A stretch of 64,000 bases of DNA from an uncultured Gammaproteobacteria bacterium (GTDB lineage Bacteria; Pseudomonadota; Gammaproteobacteria; Enterobacterales; Psychrobiaceae): NCBI GenBank assembly GCA_937139475.1, contig CAKZQF010000223.1, positions 20,117 to 84,116 of the forward strand, given 5' to 3'. The translations under genes and the position numbers were made by a program. The notes beneath the pieces were generated by a model that was not told the DNA's origin, searched no databases, and worked only from the letters and a program-made list of their open reading frames with translations. Of this stretch, positions 53,188-61,599 are shown one piece after another; within the stretch, counting starts at the first letter, position 1, and every line of letters begins with the position of its first letter.

Positions 53188-53553
53188 TTATTTATTATTG
53201 CAACTCCTATTCTTTTTAATGTTTGAATGGTGTTGTTCTGCCCATTCAATTAAATGGCCGACAGGCGTTAATACACTGAGTCCCATGTCCGTTAATTCAT
53301 AAACTACTTTAGGTGGACTTTGGTCAAACACTGTACGGGTTATGTAGCCATCTTGTTCTAGTTCTTTTAGCACTTTAGTTAACACTTTCTGAGAAATATC
53401 ACCTATTGTTCTTTTGAGCTCGTTAAAGCGTGTTGGTTGCTCTGATAACACAACTAAAATGAGCAGACTCCATTTATCCCCAATACGATTAATCACATCA
53501 CGAATTGGGCAATCTAATGCCCCTTTTTTATCTAATACGGTTACTTTATGCAT
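53188..53553 (-). CDS. HxlR-family regulator with N-terminal Cys
   Basis: 121 residues from ATG 53,553, which follows GGGGGAGG; a longer start lies upstream. Winged helix of the HxlR type: CPIRDVINRIGDKWSLLIL, RFNELKRTIGDISQKVLTKV, LEQDGYITRTV. Cys15 is at the position used for thiol-based quinone or aldehyde sensing in YodB/HypR relatives. Divergent from the SnoaL-like lipoprotein gene; two tandem 18-base repeats lie between them. Confidence 0.9.
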   Translation of the reverse strand: MHKVTVLDKKGALDCPIRDVINRIGDKWSLLILVVLSEQPTRFNELKRTIGDISQKVLTKVLKELEQDGYITRTVFDQSPPKVVYELTDMGLSVLTPVGHLIEWAEQHHSNIKKNRSCNNK

Positions 53554-53582
53554 ATTCAACCTCCCCCTGCTCCTCATAACTG

Positions 53583-53618
53583 CTAGTCACTTCAAGGTGC
53601 CTAGTTACCTAAAGGTGC
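53583..53618. promoter_or_regulatory. Two abutting 18-bp direct repeats (HxlR operator candidate)
   Basis: CTAGTCACTTCAAGGTGC and CTAGTTACCTAAAGGTGC lie head to tail, 15 of 18 bases identical, each with an internal inverted pair (ACCT/AGGT type). They sit 30 bases upstream of the hxlR-type start and 65 bases before the divergent lipoprotein gene, fitting two dimers. Confidence 0.6.
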
Positions 53619-53682
53619 GTAATTGACACTTAGTATCCAAATGATACCATCCTGCTCGAATTAGATAAATAGGAACACAAAG

Positions 53683-54558
53683 ATGAAATCAAAGAAGTCA
53701 TATATTGCTACAGCAATGTTTGCAGTTTTTACAATACTTAGCGGCTGTAATAGTACGTCAATTAAATCAGATAATTTAAAGGTAAATCCCCCAATGAAAG
53801 TAGTAGCACTGAAAGCACAGGATGCATTTTTTAAAGATTATGATGCAACAAAGGTAAAACAATACTTCCGTGAAGATTATATTCAGCATAATCCGCATGT
53901 TCCAACGGGTATCGAACCTGTTTTAGGTTTTCTCCCTGTGTTAAAGGAGTCAGGCACAACATATCAAAATCACCGCTTATTAGAAGATGGTGAGTTCATT
54001 ATTATGCATAACACCTACAACAATGCAGAAGCTTTTGGAGCCAAAGAAGTAGTTACCTTTGATGTTTGGCGCATGCAAGATGGGCAAGTCGCCGAGCATT
54101 GGGATGCGATTTCTCCAGTCATTAAAGAAACAGCAAGTGGACGTTCTCAGTATGATGGCCCTACGACTGTTGAAGATATAGATAAAACCCAAGAAAATAA
54201 GCAGTTAATCGCCAACTTCATGGAAGACGTATTCTTTGGAAAGGCTCCTGAAAAAATCCGTGAATATATTAGTACCGAGCAATATGACCAACATAACACT
54301 ATGGTAAAAGATGGCTTAGATGGTCTTAATGAAGCACTTGCCTACCTTGTATCTCAAAACAATATGTTTGATTATCATAAGGTTCATCGTATTTTGGGTG
54401 AAGGAAATTTTGTACTAGCCCAGAGTGAAGGGCGATGGAATGGTAAAGCACAAGCTTTCTATGATTTGTTCCGTATAAAGGAAGGAAAAATAGTTGAACA
54501 TTGGGATATTATTCAAGAGATCCCATCAAATATGGCTCACAAGAACGGCATGTTTTAA
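53683..54558 (+). CDS. Lipoprotein with two SnoaL-like domains
   Basis: 291 residues with a lipoprotein signal (LSGC, Cys22). Two SnoaL/NTF2-like domains follow in tandem: FKDYDATKVKQYFREDYIQHNPHVPTG (about 50-160) and FMEDVFFGKAPEKIREYISTEQYDQHN (about 180-285), each ending in VAEHWDAI / IVEHWDII. The pattern QHNP...HWD is common in SnoaL-like polyketide-cyclase relatives. Probable HxlR target; role unknown. Confidence 0.82.
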   Translation: MKSKKSYIATAMFAVFTILSGCNSTSIKSDNLKVNPPMKVVALKAQDAFFKDYDATKVKQYFREDYIQHNPHVPTGIEPVLGFLPVLKESGTTYQNHRLLEDGEFIIMHNTYNNAEAFGAKEVVTFDVWRMQDGQVAEHWDAISPVIKETASGRSQYDGPTTVEDIDKTQENKQLIANFMEDVFFGKAPEKIREYISTEQYDQHNTMVKDGLDGLNEALAYLVSQNNMFDYHKVHRILGEGNFVLAQSEGRWNGKAQAFYDLFRIKEGKIVEHWDIIQEIPSNMAHKNGMF

Positions 54559-54564
54559 ATAGAA

Positions 54565-54590
54565 TAAAGAGCCTTGAGGAAGGCTCTTTA
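54565..54590 (+). terminator. Terminator after the SnoaL lipoprotein gene
   Basis: A perfect 11-base stem TAAAGAGCCTT / AAGGCTCTTTA with loop GAGG, directly after the stop. Confidence 0.75.
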
Positions 54591-54672
54591 ATCGCGTTAT
54601 CGTATATTTTCACATCTCTCAGAAATCTAAATGACCCATCTTGATAATTTGTGCCACCTAAATTTTGTTGCT

Positions 54673-55635
54673 CTATGGCGAGTTGCCATACATATTTTCA
54701 AATCCAGGAATGCGAGTTTCCCATATAGGAATTTGAGCGCCTACAACCTCTATTAAAGTTTCGATGAAAAGTTTTGTTTTTAGTGGTGAGTCTCTATGAG
54801 GGTAAACAGCATAAAAAGTGCCGTAATCTATCAAATCAATATGGGTCATGATAGGTACAAGCTTTCCTTCAGAAATTTCATTCTCTATCATTTGTGCCGT
54901 TGTAACTGTTAGCATATTACCAGCTAAAGCAGTTTTGATTAATAACTCAACTTCATTAACTTTGTAAGTTGAATTGAGGTGAATGAACTCCTCACTCCCC
55001 TGAGAGTCACGATACTTTATCTTATCTATTAACAAACCAGGTGCTGAATAGACCACAGCTGGCAAGCTTTCTAACTTGGCTACCGTCTCAGGCTCTCCAT
55101 ATTTATCAATAAAGCTAGGAGCGGCTACTATTAATAACCTATTTCGCGCAATCCTTTTGGCAATCAAATTTGACTCTTTAGGTTTACCAATGCGAAAGCC
55201 TATATCAAACGCTTCTCCAATCACATCTACCAGCCGATCTTCCAAGAGTAACTCAATTTGCACTTCGGGGTATAAGCGTTGAAACTCCAAAATCGCTTGC
55301 TGAACATATTGGCGACCAAACAGCGTAGAGCTAGCAATTTTAAGTTCCCCTCGTGGTTCACTATGATAGTTTTGAGCCAAACGTTTTGAATTGTTTAATA
55401 GTTCTCTTAAATTTCTTGCCTGATTAACCATTTCTGAACCAGCAGCAGTAAGTGACAGTGAGCGGGTTGTTCTATTTAGCAAATGGACACCAAGCTCTTG
55501 TTCAAGTTTATTTATTTGTTTGGAGACAGCTGATCTATTGACGTTTCTGTACTCTGACACCTTCGCAAAGCTTCCCAGTTCTGAGACTTCGAGTAAAAGT
55601 AATAGTCGACTAGCGAGATCCATAGACACCCCCAT
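54673..55635 (-). CDS. LysR-family regulator
   Basis: About 320 residues from ATG 55,635 (AAGGA upstream) or 316 from ATG 55,623; the longest frame starts opposite the divergent gene's own start and is unlikely. Winged helix: LLLLLEVSELGSFAKVSEYR, RNVNRSAVSKQINKLEQELG. Divergent from a crotonase-family gene. An inverted repeat TGGTTCC / GGAACCA sits immediately upstream. Confidence 0.88.
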   Translation of the reverse strand: MGVSMDLASRLLLLLEVSELGSFAKVSEYRNVNRSAVSKQINKLEQELGVHLLNRTTRSLSLTAAGSEMVNQARNLRELLNNSKRLAQNYHSEPRGELKIASSTLFGRQYVQQAILEFQRLYPEVQIELLLEDRLVDVIGEAFDIGFRIGKPKESNLIAKRIARNRLLIVAAPSFIDKYGEPETVAKLESLPAVVYSAPGLLIDKIKYRDSQGSEEFIHLNSTYKVNEVELLIKTALAGNMLTVTTAQMIENEISEGKLVPIMTHIDLIDYGTFYAVYPHRDSPLKTKLFIETLIEVVGAQIPIWETRIPGFENMYGNSP

Positions 55636-55654
55636 TGGTTCCTTTTTGGAACCA
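55636..55654. promoter_or_regulatory. Inverted repeat at the LysR start
   Basis: TGGTTCC and GGAACCA around TTTTT, directly in front of the chosen lysR start. Placement suggests autoregulation through the ribosome-site region, or a site shared with the divergent gene. Confidence 0.45.
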
Positions 55655-55769
55655 GTATAATTCATTTTTGTCTGTTTTTTGATATCTAATTTAATTTTAA
55701 AGTAGCTACATGAATTCGCAGTAACACATAGATTGTTACCGCTCAGACGAGCTAAAGAGGAAAATTGCA

Positions 55770-56582
55770 ATGACTAAATTAATGATAACTAAACAAGAAG
55801 GCGTGACTACGGTTTTAATCAGGAATCCACCAGTAAACATTTTAACAATCGATTTGATCAATGAAATTAACGCGTTCATTTTATCACTGAAAGATGACCG
55901 CGAGACTAAAGCGGTTGTTTTCAAATCATTTCATGATGCTTTCTTTATTGCTCATCTGGACTTGAATGTTATCAATGGAAGCCTAGGGGGACAGGCGGCA
56001 TCAATCGAGTTCAACCATATGATTGCTAACATTAAGGCAATGAAACAACTTTCAATTGCTGTGGTCGATGGTGTGGCTCGAGGCGGTGGCAATGAGTTTG
56101 TAATGGCTTGTGATTTGGCCTACGGAACTGAAAATTCAGCTTTTGCGCAGCCAGAGCTATACATAAATATACCAACAGGCGGCCAGGGTGCTGTTCAATT
56201 TGCGCGTCGTTTAAGCAAAGGGAAAGCATTACAAGCATTGCTAACAGGAGCAGACTTCACAGCTCAGCAAGCAGAAGCACTAAACGTCATTACCCAGTTT
56301 GTGCCTAAAGTAGAACTAGATACTTTTCTTGACCAGTTACTTGCATTGGTAAGTGCCTTGGAGGTTCGTGACATCGTGATGTATAAGGAAATTATTGCCG
56401 CAGCTATAAAAGATGAAGCATTGGGTACAGAGCTGGAGCTGCGATATTTTCTTGAGCGTGCTAAAGAAGAGAAAACGCAAACCATTATTGCTGCTTTTTT
56501 AAAGCACGGCGGCCAAACAGAAAGAGAGGCTAAAGATATTCAGGGAATATTTATTGATACAGCAGCCGAGCTATCTAAATAA
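55770..56582 (+). CDS. Enoyl-CoA hydratase/isomerase family protein
   Basis: 270 residues with crotonase motifs: VTTVLIRNPPVNILTIDLI, the oxyanion segment VVDGVARGGGNEFVMACDLAY and the downstream QPELYINIPTGGQGAVQFAR with the Glu usually involved in catalysis. Acts on CoA thioesters, substrate unknown. The first part after HDAFFIAHLDL deviates from the usual AGADI loop. Divergent from LysR. Confidence 0.88.
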   Translation: MTKLMITKQEGVTTVLIRNPPVNILTIDLINEINAFILSLKDDRETKAVVFKSFHDAFFIAHLDLNVINGSLGGQAASIEFNHMIANIKAMKQLSIAVVDGVARGGGNEFVMACDLAYGTENSAFAQPELYINIPTGGQGAVQFARRLSKGKALQALLTGADFTAQQAEALNVITQFVPKVELDTFLDQLLALVSALEVRDIVMYKEIIAAAIKDEALGTELELRYFLERAKEEKTQTIIAAFLKHGGQTEREAKDIQGIFIDTAAELSK

Positions 56583-56637
56583 ATTGTAGAAAGCTCAGCT
56601 ACGGTTGACAGATCATACGGTTTTAAAAACTGCTATC

Positions 56638-56668
56638 GGTGGTAACTTAGCTCCCCTAAGCTGCCACC
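56638..56668. terminator. Interrupted hairpin between convergent genes
   Basis: GGTGG-CTTAG pairs with CTAAG-CCACC across 3-base mismatched bulges with loop CTCCC. It lies between the crotonase gene and the convergent exported-protein gene and could end both transcripts. Confidence 0.5.
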
Positions 56669-56676
56669 ATCGTATT

Positions 56677-57474
56677 TTAATCCAACAGCTTTGGAGTTGC
56701 TCCAGTAAAGTCAATCCATGAGTTAGTCCCCAATAATTCAGCACCTTCAACACTTGGATCTTTATATCGCATTACGAAGTTTTTAGGGCCATGTGCATAA
56801 GCGACTACAAGTCCGTATTCCGAATCTAAATAACCGCCATGTGGTACTAATCCAGGATAACTAATGCGCCATGCTTGTCCAGCAATGCCTACGTGACCTA
56901 GTGTTAATTTACCAATAACATTGTCTGGTAGTAAGAAAAACCAAGTCCAGGGGCCACCGGAAACAATGGTCATAACCTCATCAATACCAACACCACTCTC
57001 AGAGCTGTTGACATGAAGCTTGCCAAATTTATCTTGGAGAAATGCCATCACTTCAGGTGTCATTGCTTTCATGTCATAAACCTTTGGATACGGTGATACG
57101 CCCACTTCAGAGGTTGATAAGAATCCACCTCGATGCATTTCAGGTTTACGGCCTGCTTGCTCAATTTGCTCAAGCAATTGTCCTCGGTGTAATGAAAAAA
57201 GCGAGATTAGCTTTTTACTTTCAGCTTCAGTAATTGCTCGTGCTTTTGACGCTTCAAGTATTGGCGTTGCTTCTTTTGGCAAGGGTAATGTGCTAACACG
57301 TACTCCAACAGATTTTAATACCGCATTGACTTTGTCTACGCCCATTGTTGCTTTTCTGCCATCGCTATAGGAAAGCGTTAACTGACCTTCGGTTGAAATA
57401 GTATTTGCAACACTTTGGGTTGCCGCTACAGTGGATAACACGGTTATAAATGCTAGGTTAAATAATTTTTTCAT
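56677..57474 (-). CDS. Exported protein of unknown function
   Basis: 265 residues with a Sec signal peptide (MKKLFNLAFITVLSTVAA, cleavage near SVANT). The mature part is soluble and contains GGPWTWFFLLPDNVIGKLTLG, WRISYPGLVPHGG and YGLVVAYAHGPKNFVMRYKD. I do not recognise the family. It stands alone, convergent with the crotonase gene and divergent from the EamA exporter. Confidence 0.65.
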   Translation of the reverse strand: MKKLFNLAFITVLSTVAATQSVANTISTEGQLTLSYSDGRKATMGVDKVNAVLKSVGVRVSTLPLPKEATPILEASKARAITEAESKKLISLFSLHRGQLLEQIEQAGRKPEMHRGGFLSTSEVGVSPYPKVYDMKAMTPEVMAFLQDKFGKLHVNSSESGVGIDEVMTIVSGGPWTWFFLLPDNVIGKLTLGHVGIAGQAWRISYPGLVPHGGYLDSEYGLVVAYAHGPKNFVMRYKDPSVEGAELLGTNSWIDFTGATPKLLD

Positions 57475-57871
57475 GACTCTTATCTCCTCAGGTAGATTTC
57501 AATGTCTTTAGTTGTCTAAACTTGATTAACGGAGCTAAGTCTAAGCCACAAAGAATCGTTGAAAAACATCGACTCAGTGAACTTACTGTCTACCCTTAGT
57601 AAACAAAAAATCAAAAACGGAACCAAAAAGCACAAAATACGAAACATTCAGATTAAAAATGCTACTGCATTTTGAATCAAAATTTTGCTCACCTTCAGAT
57701 AATAAGCTAGCTAGTTAACTCACCTAGAACAAATACAGTTCACTATCAGTAAATTATAAAGACACTGGAGTGTTGTTTATCCACCACCTGAATGTAGATA
57801 CATTTATCCCTCAAGAAACTATCACGCTCTTTGAGCGCATTCCGATTACCAAACTATAAAGCAGGTTGCTT
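57475..57871. other. 397-base intergenic region
   Basis: No ORF supported. It holds the promoter side of the EamA gene with the 46-base element shared with the GST promoter (57,739-57,784), and an AT-rich stretch on the side of the exported-protein gene. Confidence 0.6.
57739..57784 (+). promoter_or_regulatory. LysR-type site shared with the GST promoter
   Basis: 46 bases aligning without gaps to 60,369-60,414, 34 identical, including CAGTAAA-TATAA, CACTG and GTTTATCCAC. It lies 88 bases before the EamA ATG. Confidence 0.6.
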
Positions 57872-58810
57872 ATGAAAAACTTAAGATACCACTTCCTATC
57901 ATTACTGGTGACTCTCTTAGTTGCTGGTTCATTTCTATCATCGGCGAAGTTATCAGATGTTATTAATCCGTTCTCGCTGACACTCTTACGGTTTGCTATT
58001 GCAGCGCTTGTGTTATCGCCTTTTATCTTATTGAAGGAAAAAAATAGAAAAGTAATAAGTAAGACTTTGCCAAGAAGCCTAGTGATGAGCCTGTTCTTTT
58101 CGATCTTTTTTATCTCCATGTTTGAGGCATTAAAAACAACAACAGCTCTAAACACTGGCACTTTATATACGCTAGTGCCTTTTATGACAGCCATCTTTAG
58201 TCTTTTTGTTTTTAAAGAGAAGATCACAAAATACATGTTGTTTGTATACCTATTAGGTATTGCGGGGACGTGTTGGGTTATATTTAAAGGGGATATCAAT
58301 GCACTGTTCGCTTTTTCTTTAAATAGCGGCGACACACTTTTTCTATTTGGCTGTGTTTCAATGGTTTGTTTCTCTATCTCGATGAAATTACTTTACCGTG
58401 GAGACGAAATGATTGTGGTTGTGTTCTGTACCTTGCTGGGAGGTGCATTTTGGATGCTGTTAGCGCTCTTTGTTTTTGAACAGCCGCTTCAATGGCATTT
58501 ACTAAACAACAGCTTATTATCTCACATGGCATATTTGGCTTTATTTGCGACGCTTGCTTCTACCTTTATCATTCAAAAAACCACGGTAATTTTAGGGCCT
58601 GCTAGGGTTATGGCCTATATCTACTTAAGTCCGGTATTTGTCGCATTGCTAACAATGTTAATTGAGGATAAACCTCTTCCCACAGCCATCTATCCGGGTA
58701 TGGTTTTATCTATTGCAGCGACGATAATTTTACAGGTACATCATAGAGAAGTTAAAAGTTCACCTAAACCAATTTCAACAATGGCGCTAAAAAACGAGAA
58801 AACTTTATAA
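57872..58810 (+). CDS. EamA/DMT-family exporter
   Basis: 312 residues from ATG 57,872 (AGCAGG upstream); the longer frame would use TTG. Ten membrane helices in two EamA halves: LLRFAIAALVLSPFILLKE and TLYTLVPFMTAIFSLFVFKE in the first, ARVMAYIYLSPVFVALLTML in the second. Exports small metabolites or drugs. Followed 74 bases later by an FMN reductase gene, probably in the same LysR regulon. Confidence 0.92.
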   Translation: MKNLRYHFLSLLVTLLVAGSFLSSAKLSDVINPFSLTLLRFAIAALVLSPFILLKEKNRKVISKTLPRSLVMSLFFSIFFISMFEALKTTTALNTGTLYTLVPFMTAIFSLFVFKEKITKYMLFVYLLGIAGTCWVIFKGDINALFAFSLNSGDTLFLFGCVSMVCFSISMKLLYRGDEMIVVVFCTLLGGAFWMLLALFVFEQPLQWHLLNNSLLSHMAYLALFATLASTFIIQKTTVILGPARVMAYIYLSPVFVALLTMLIEDKPLPTAIYPGMVLSIAATIILQVHHREVKSSPKPISTMALKNEKTL

Positions 58811-58884
58811 CTGTAATAGTGAGCTACAATTTAGTGATAACTATTTCTTATCTTTTCATTTTGAACACGTTTTAGGAGCATACG

Positions 58885-59418
58885 ATGAAAGTCATTGCCT
58901 TTGCCGCAACAAATCACTCTAAGTCTATTAATAAACAATTACTTGAGTATGCCGCTAGTTTATTAACTAAAGCAGAAGTTGAACTAATAGACTTAAATGA
59001 TTATGAACTCCCCTTATACGGGCAAGACAAAGAAGCAGAGCTGGGCCACCCCAAACTAGCCAAAGCGTTTCTAGAAAAAATTGCCCAAAGTGATGGCATT
59101 ATCATTTCTTTTGCTGAACACAATGGCTCTTACACGGTAGCCTATAAAAATATTTTTGATTGGTGCTCGCGCATTGAACCGAAGGTTTACCAAAATAAAC
59201 CAATGGTATTATTAGCTACCTCTCCTGGCTCTATGGGCGCTTCAAGTGTATTAGCTGCCGCGGTTCAATCTGCTCCGTATTTTGATGGGGTGGTAAAAGC
59301 CAGCTTATCGATTCCCAGTTTTTATGACAATTTTGATAGTGAGAAACAAAAACTCAAACACGAAGAGTTAGATGAAAAACTCAAAGATGCCGTTAGCCAC
59401 CTCAATCATTTAAAGTAA
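58885..59418 (+). CDS. NADPH-dependent FMN reductase family protein
   Basis: 177 residues with a flavodoxin-like fold: FAATNHSKSINKQLLEYAA (phosphate loop), ELIDLNDYELPLYGQD, and GIIISFAEHNGSYTVAYKN, the family signature, then LLATSPGSMGA. Reduces FMN or quinones/azo compounds with NAD(P)H. It lies between the exporter and LysR genes and fits a quinone-detoxification set. Confidence 0.92.
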   Translation: MKVIAFAATNHSKSINKQLLEYAASLLTKAEVELIDLNDYELPLYGQDKEAELGHPKLAKAFLEKIAQSDGIIISFAEHNGSYTVAYKNIFDWCSRIEPKVYQNKPMVLLATSPGSMGASSVLAAAVQSAPYFDGVVKASLSIPSFYDNFDSEKQKLKHEELDEKLKDAVSHLNHLK

Positions 59419-59453
59419 AACGCTATTAAGTTATCTGGCTAGTAATCCCTAGC

Positions 59454-60344
59454 TTATTTAGCAAAGTAATCGATTAGAAAGTCAATAAACGTGCGCACCT
59501 TTTGAGATTGCTCTTTGTGATAGGGGTAAATAGCATAAAGTGCATGCGTTTCCGCTTGCCACTCAGGTAATAACTTGACCAATTCTCCTGATTTTAATTC
59601 TTTATCAACAAAAATCTCAGGGGTAAGCGTGATGCCAAGCCCTGCAATAACAGCCTGCTTTAGCGCTAAGCCGTTATTAACAGCATAAGAGCCTGGTAGT
59701 AAGTCAATTGCTTTCTTTTCTTCCTGCCTGCGAAATACCCAATGTCTGGGGGATGATGATAAGCTATAGACCAAACAATTGTGTTGGTTAAGATCATCTG
59801 GGGATGATAACTCCTCGGCTTGTTCAATATACTTAGGTGAAGCACATAGAACACGTTTCATATCGAGCAGTTTTCGCGATTTAAGACTTGAGTTTTGTAA
59901 CACTCCACCGCCACGAATGGCAACATCTAATCCTTGCTCAACGAGATCGACGTAATGATCATTGAGAATTACTTCAACAGATATGTCTGGATGTGAGTGC
60001 ATAAACTCGCATATCGCAGGGTTTAATTTCAAGATCCCCATAGACATGGGAACACTGACTTTTATTAACCCGCTGAGCTGGTGTGAAGATTCAATGATAG
60101 ATAAATCTGCATTTGATAACTCATCCAAGATGGTGCGCACATGGTCGTAATAGCGTTGCCCATTTTCAGTGATGTGCATTCTTCTGGTGGTACGATTGAT
60201 TAAGGGACTTTTAAGGTAATCCTCTAGTTCATTGATGTTTTTACTGATCGCTGCCTTGGATAGCCCCATGTCTTCAGCAGCCGCTTTAAAGCTACCTAAT
60301 TCAATAACACGACGAAAAACGGTGATAGCTCTTAATTTGTCCAT
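59454..60344 (-). CDS. LysR-family regulator of the GST/exporter set
   Basis: 296 residues: winged helix (LRAITVFRRVIELGSFKAAA, EDMGLSKAAISKNINELEDYL) and a standard effector-binding domain. Divergent from the glutathionyl-hydroquinone reductase gene. A perfect 9-base-arm palindrome TAGTTTACT-TAC-AGTAAACTA lies 22 bases upstream of its start, and the same element recurs before the EamA gene. It likely regulates itself, the GST and the exporter/FMN-reductase pair. Confidence 0.92.
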   Translation of the reverse strand: MDKLRAITVFRRVIELGSFKAAAEDMGLSKAAISKNINELEDYLKSPLINRTTRRMHITENGQRYYDHVRTILDELSNADLSIIESSHQLSGLIKVSVPMSMGILKLNPAICEFMHSHPDISVEVILNDHYVDLVEQGLDVAIRGGGVLQNSSLKSRKLLDMKRVLCASPKYIEQAEELSSPDDLNQHNCLVYSLSSSPRHWVFRRQEEKKAIDLLPGSYAVNNGLALKQAVIAGLGITLTPEIFVDKELKSGELVKLLPEWQAETHALYAIYPYHKEQSQKVRTFIDFLIDYFAK

Positions 60345-60365
60345 GTTTACCTCTCAACCACACAG

Positions 60366-60414
60366 TAGTTTACTTACAGTAAACTATAATATCACTGAGG
60401 CGACGTTTATCCAC
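60366..60414. promoter_or_regulatory. LysR operator in the lysR-GST intergenic region
   Basis: Palindrome TAGTTTACT / AGTAAACTA (60,366-60,386, 3-base centre; T-N11-A type) overlapping a TATAAT, then CACTG and GTTTATCCAC. 34 of 46 bases match the site before the EamA gene. Confidence 0.7.
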
Positions 60415-60500
60415 TAAAATAAGTCAGCTATAGTTAGTTCAAGTTAAAGCAATTTGTAGTTACTTTAAATGTAAACAAATAAATTAGTGAGGTTGTTCCT

Positions 60501-61382
60501 ATGGCTGTTTTAGATAAAGGCGTATGGTATCCAAATAAAGATGTACATGACTTAGCAAAAGAAGATAGCTTCCACCTGCCAAAAGTTGCAGAAGCTGATA
60601 GATATCACTTATATATGTCCTATGCATGCCCGTTTGCACACCGCGCCTATTTAGTGATTAATTTACTTGGCTTAGACCATGTGATTACTACGTCCTCAGT
60701 TGCAGCAAAGCGCTATGAAGATGGTTGGTTGTTTGATCATCAGAACCCAGATGAAATTAATGGTACTAACAGCTTGGTGGAACTGTACCAAAAAGCGAAT
60801 CCGAACTACTCTGGCAGAGTCACGGTACCTGTACTGTGGGACAAAAAGGAAAATAGTATTGTTGGTGACGATTCCTCTGCTATGGCAATGGAATTAGCGA
60901 CAAATTGGTTGCCACTAGCGAAAAATCCAATTGAGCTCGTTCCCGACAATCTAAAAGATGACATCACATCCCTAAATGAATGGCTACACCAACATGTTAA
61001 TAGAAAAGTCTATCATGTGGGGTTTGCAATCAACCAGCCTTCATATGATACTGCCAGTGGAGAGCTCTTTGAGGCACTGGAGCAATTAAACGCGAGGCTA
61101 GGAAAATCGCGATTTTTACATGGTGAAGAGATCACCCTTTCTGATTTATTTTTGTTGCCTACATTAGTGCGTTTTGAAGCTGTCTACGAAGTGCACTTTA
61201 AGGCAAACAAGAAGCAACTAAAATCTTTTGAGCATCTATACAAGTATATGTTGGCTCTAGTCGCTATTGCCAAAATCAGAGAAACCATTGATTTGGAATA
61301 CATGAAGGTACATTACTATTTTTCGCATAGGCACATCAATCCATATGGCATTGTCCCTGCAGGGCCCGAAATATCTTGGTAA
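60501..61382 (+). CDS. Glutathionyl-hydroquinone reductase (YqjG/EcM4 type GST)
   Basis: 293 residues. The catalytic Cys43 lies in YACPFAHRAYLV (CPWA-like motif of xi-class GSTs). NGTNSLVELYQKANPNYSGRVTVPVLWD and the C-terminal HINPYGIVPAGP are family hallmarks. Uses glutathione to reduce glutathionyl-hydroquinones. A terminator follows 80 bases later. Confidence 0.93.
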   Translation: MAVLDKGVWYPNKDVHDLAKEDSFHLPKVAEADRYHLYMSYACPFAHRAYLVINLLGLDHVITTSSVAAKRYEDGWLFDHQNPDEINGTNSLVELYQKANPNYSGRVTVPVLWDKKENSIVGDDSSAMAMELATNWLPLAKNPIELVPDNLKDDITSLNEWLHQHVNRKVYHVGFAINQPSYDTASGELFEALEQLNARLGKSRFLHGEEITLSDLFLLPTLVRFEAVYEVHFKANKKQLKSFEHLYKYMLALVAIAKIRETIDLEYMKVHYYFSHRHINPYGIVPAGPEISW

Positions 61383-61464
61383 GCCCAATATATTATTAAT
61401 AATTTGCCTAGTTTAGTAGATGAACTTGAATTTACATCATCATGCTTTTGCATTGTCAGCAAAC

Positions 61465-61497
61465 AAAAAAAGGGCTACATCTCTGTAGCCCTTTTTT
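61465..61497. terminator. Bidirectional rho-independent terminator
   Basis: GGGCTACA / TGTAGCCC stem with loop TCTC, flanked by A7 on the left and T6 on the right, so it works on both strands. It serves the GST gene on the plus strand and would follow a minus-strand tRNA whose end-like remnant lies 8 bases to the right. Confidence 0.88.
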
Positions 61498-61504
61498 ATT
61501 GTGT

Positions 61505-61526
61505 TGGTGCGATGGGGGGACTTGAA
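61505..61526 (-). other. tRNA 3'-end-like remnant (attachment-site candidate)
   Basis: Read on the minus strand: TTCAAG, TCCCCCC, ATCGCACCA. This has the order T-loop, 3' T-stem strand, acceptor strand, CCA of a tRNA, and a terminator follows. It is one base short of a canonical count, and the sequence upstream (GCTCTTGA) cannot complete a T-stem, so the rest of the tRNA is absent. Such cut ends mark integration by recombination in the T-arm. Confidence 0.55.
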
Positions 61527-61577
61527 TCAAGAGCTTAATAACATGATTTTATTGTAATAATAAACACAACCACACCG

Positions 61578-61599
61578 CCAGTGTTACTTCCAGTGTTAC
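61578..61599. repeat. Two 10-bp direct repeats
   Basis: CCAGTGTTAC occurs at 61,578-61,587 and 61,590-61,599, one helical turn apart, 50 bases inside the putative attachment site. Spacing suggests recombinase arm-type sites. Confidence 0.4.
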
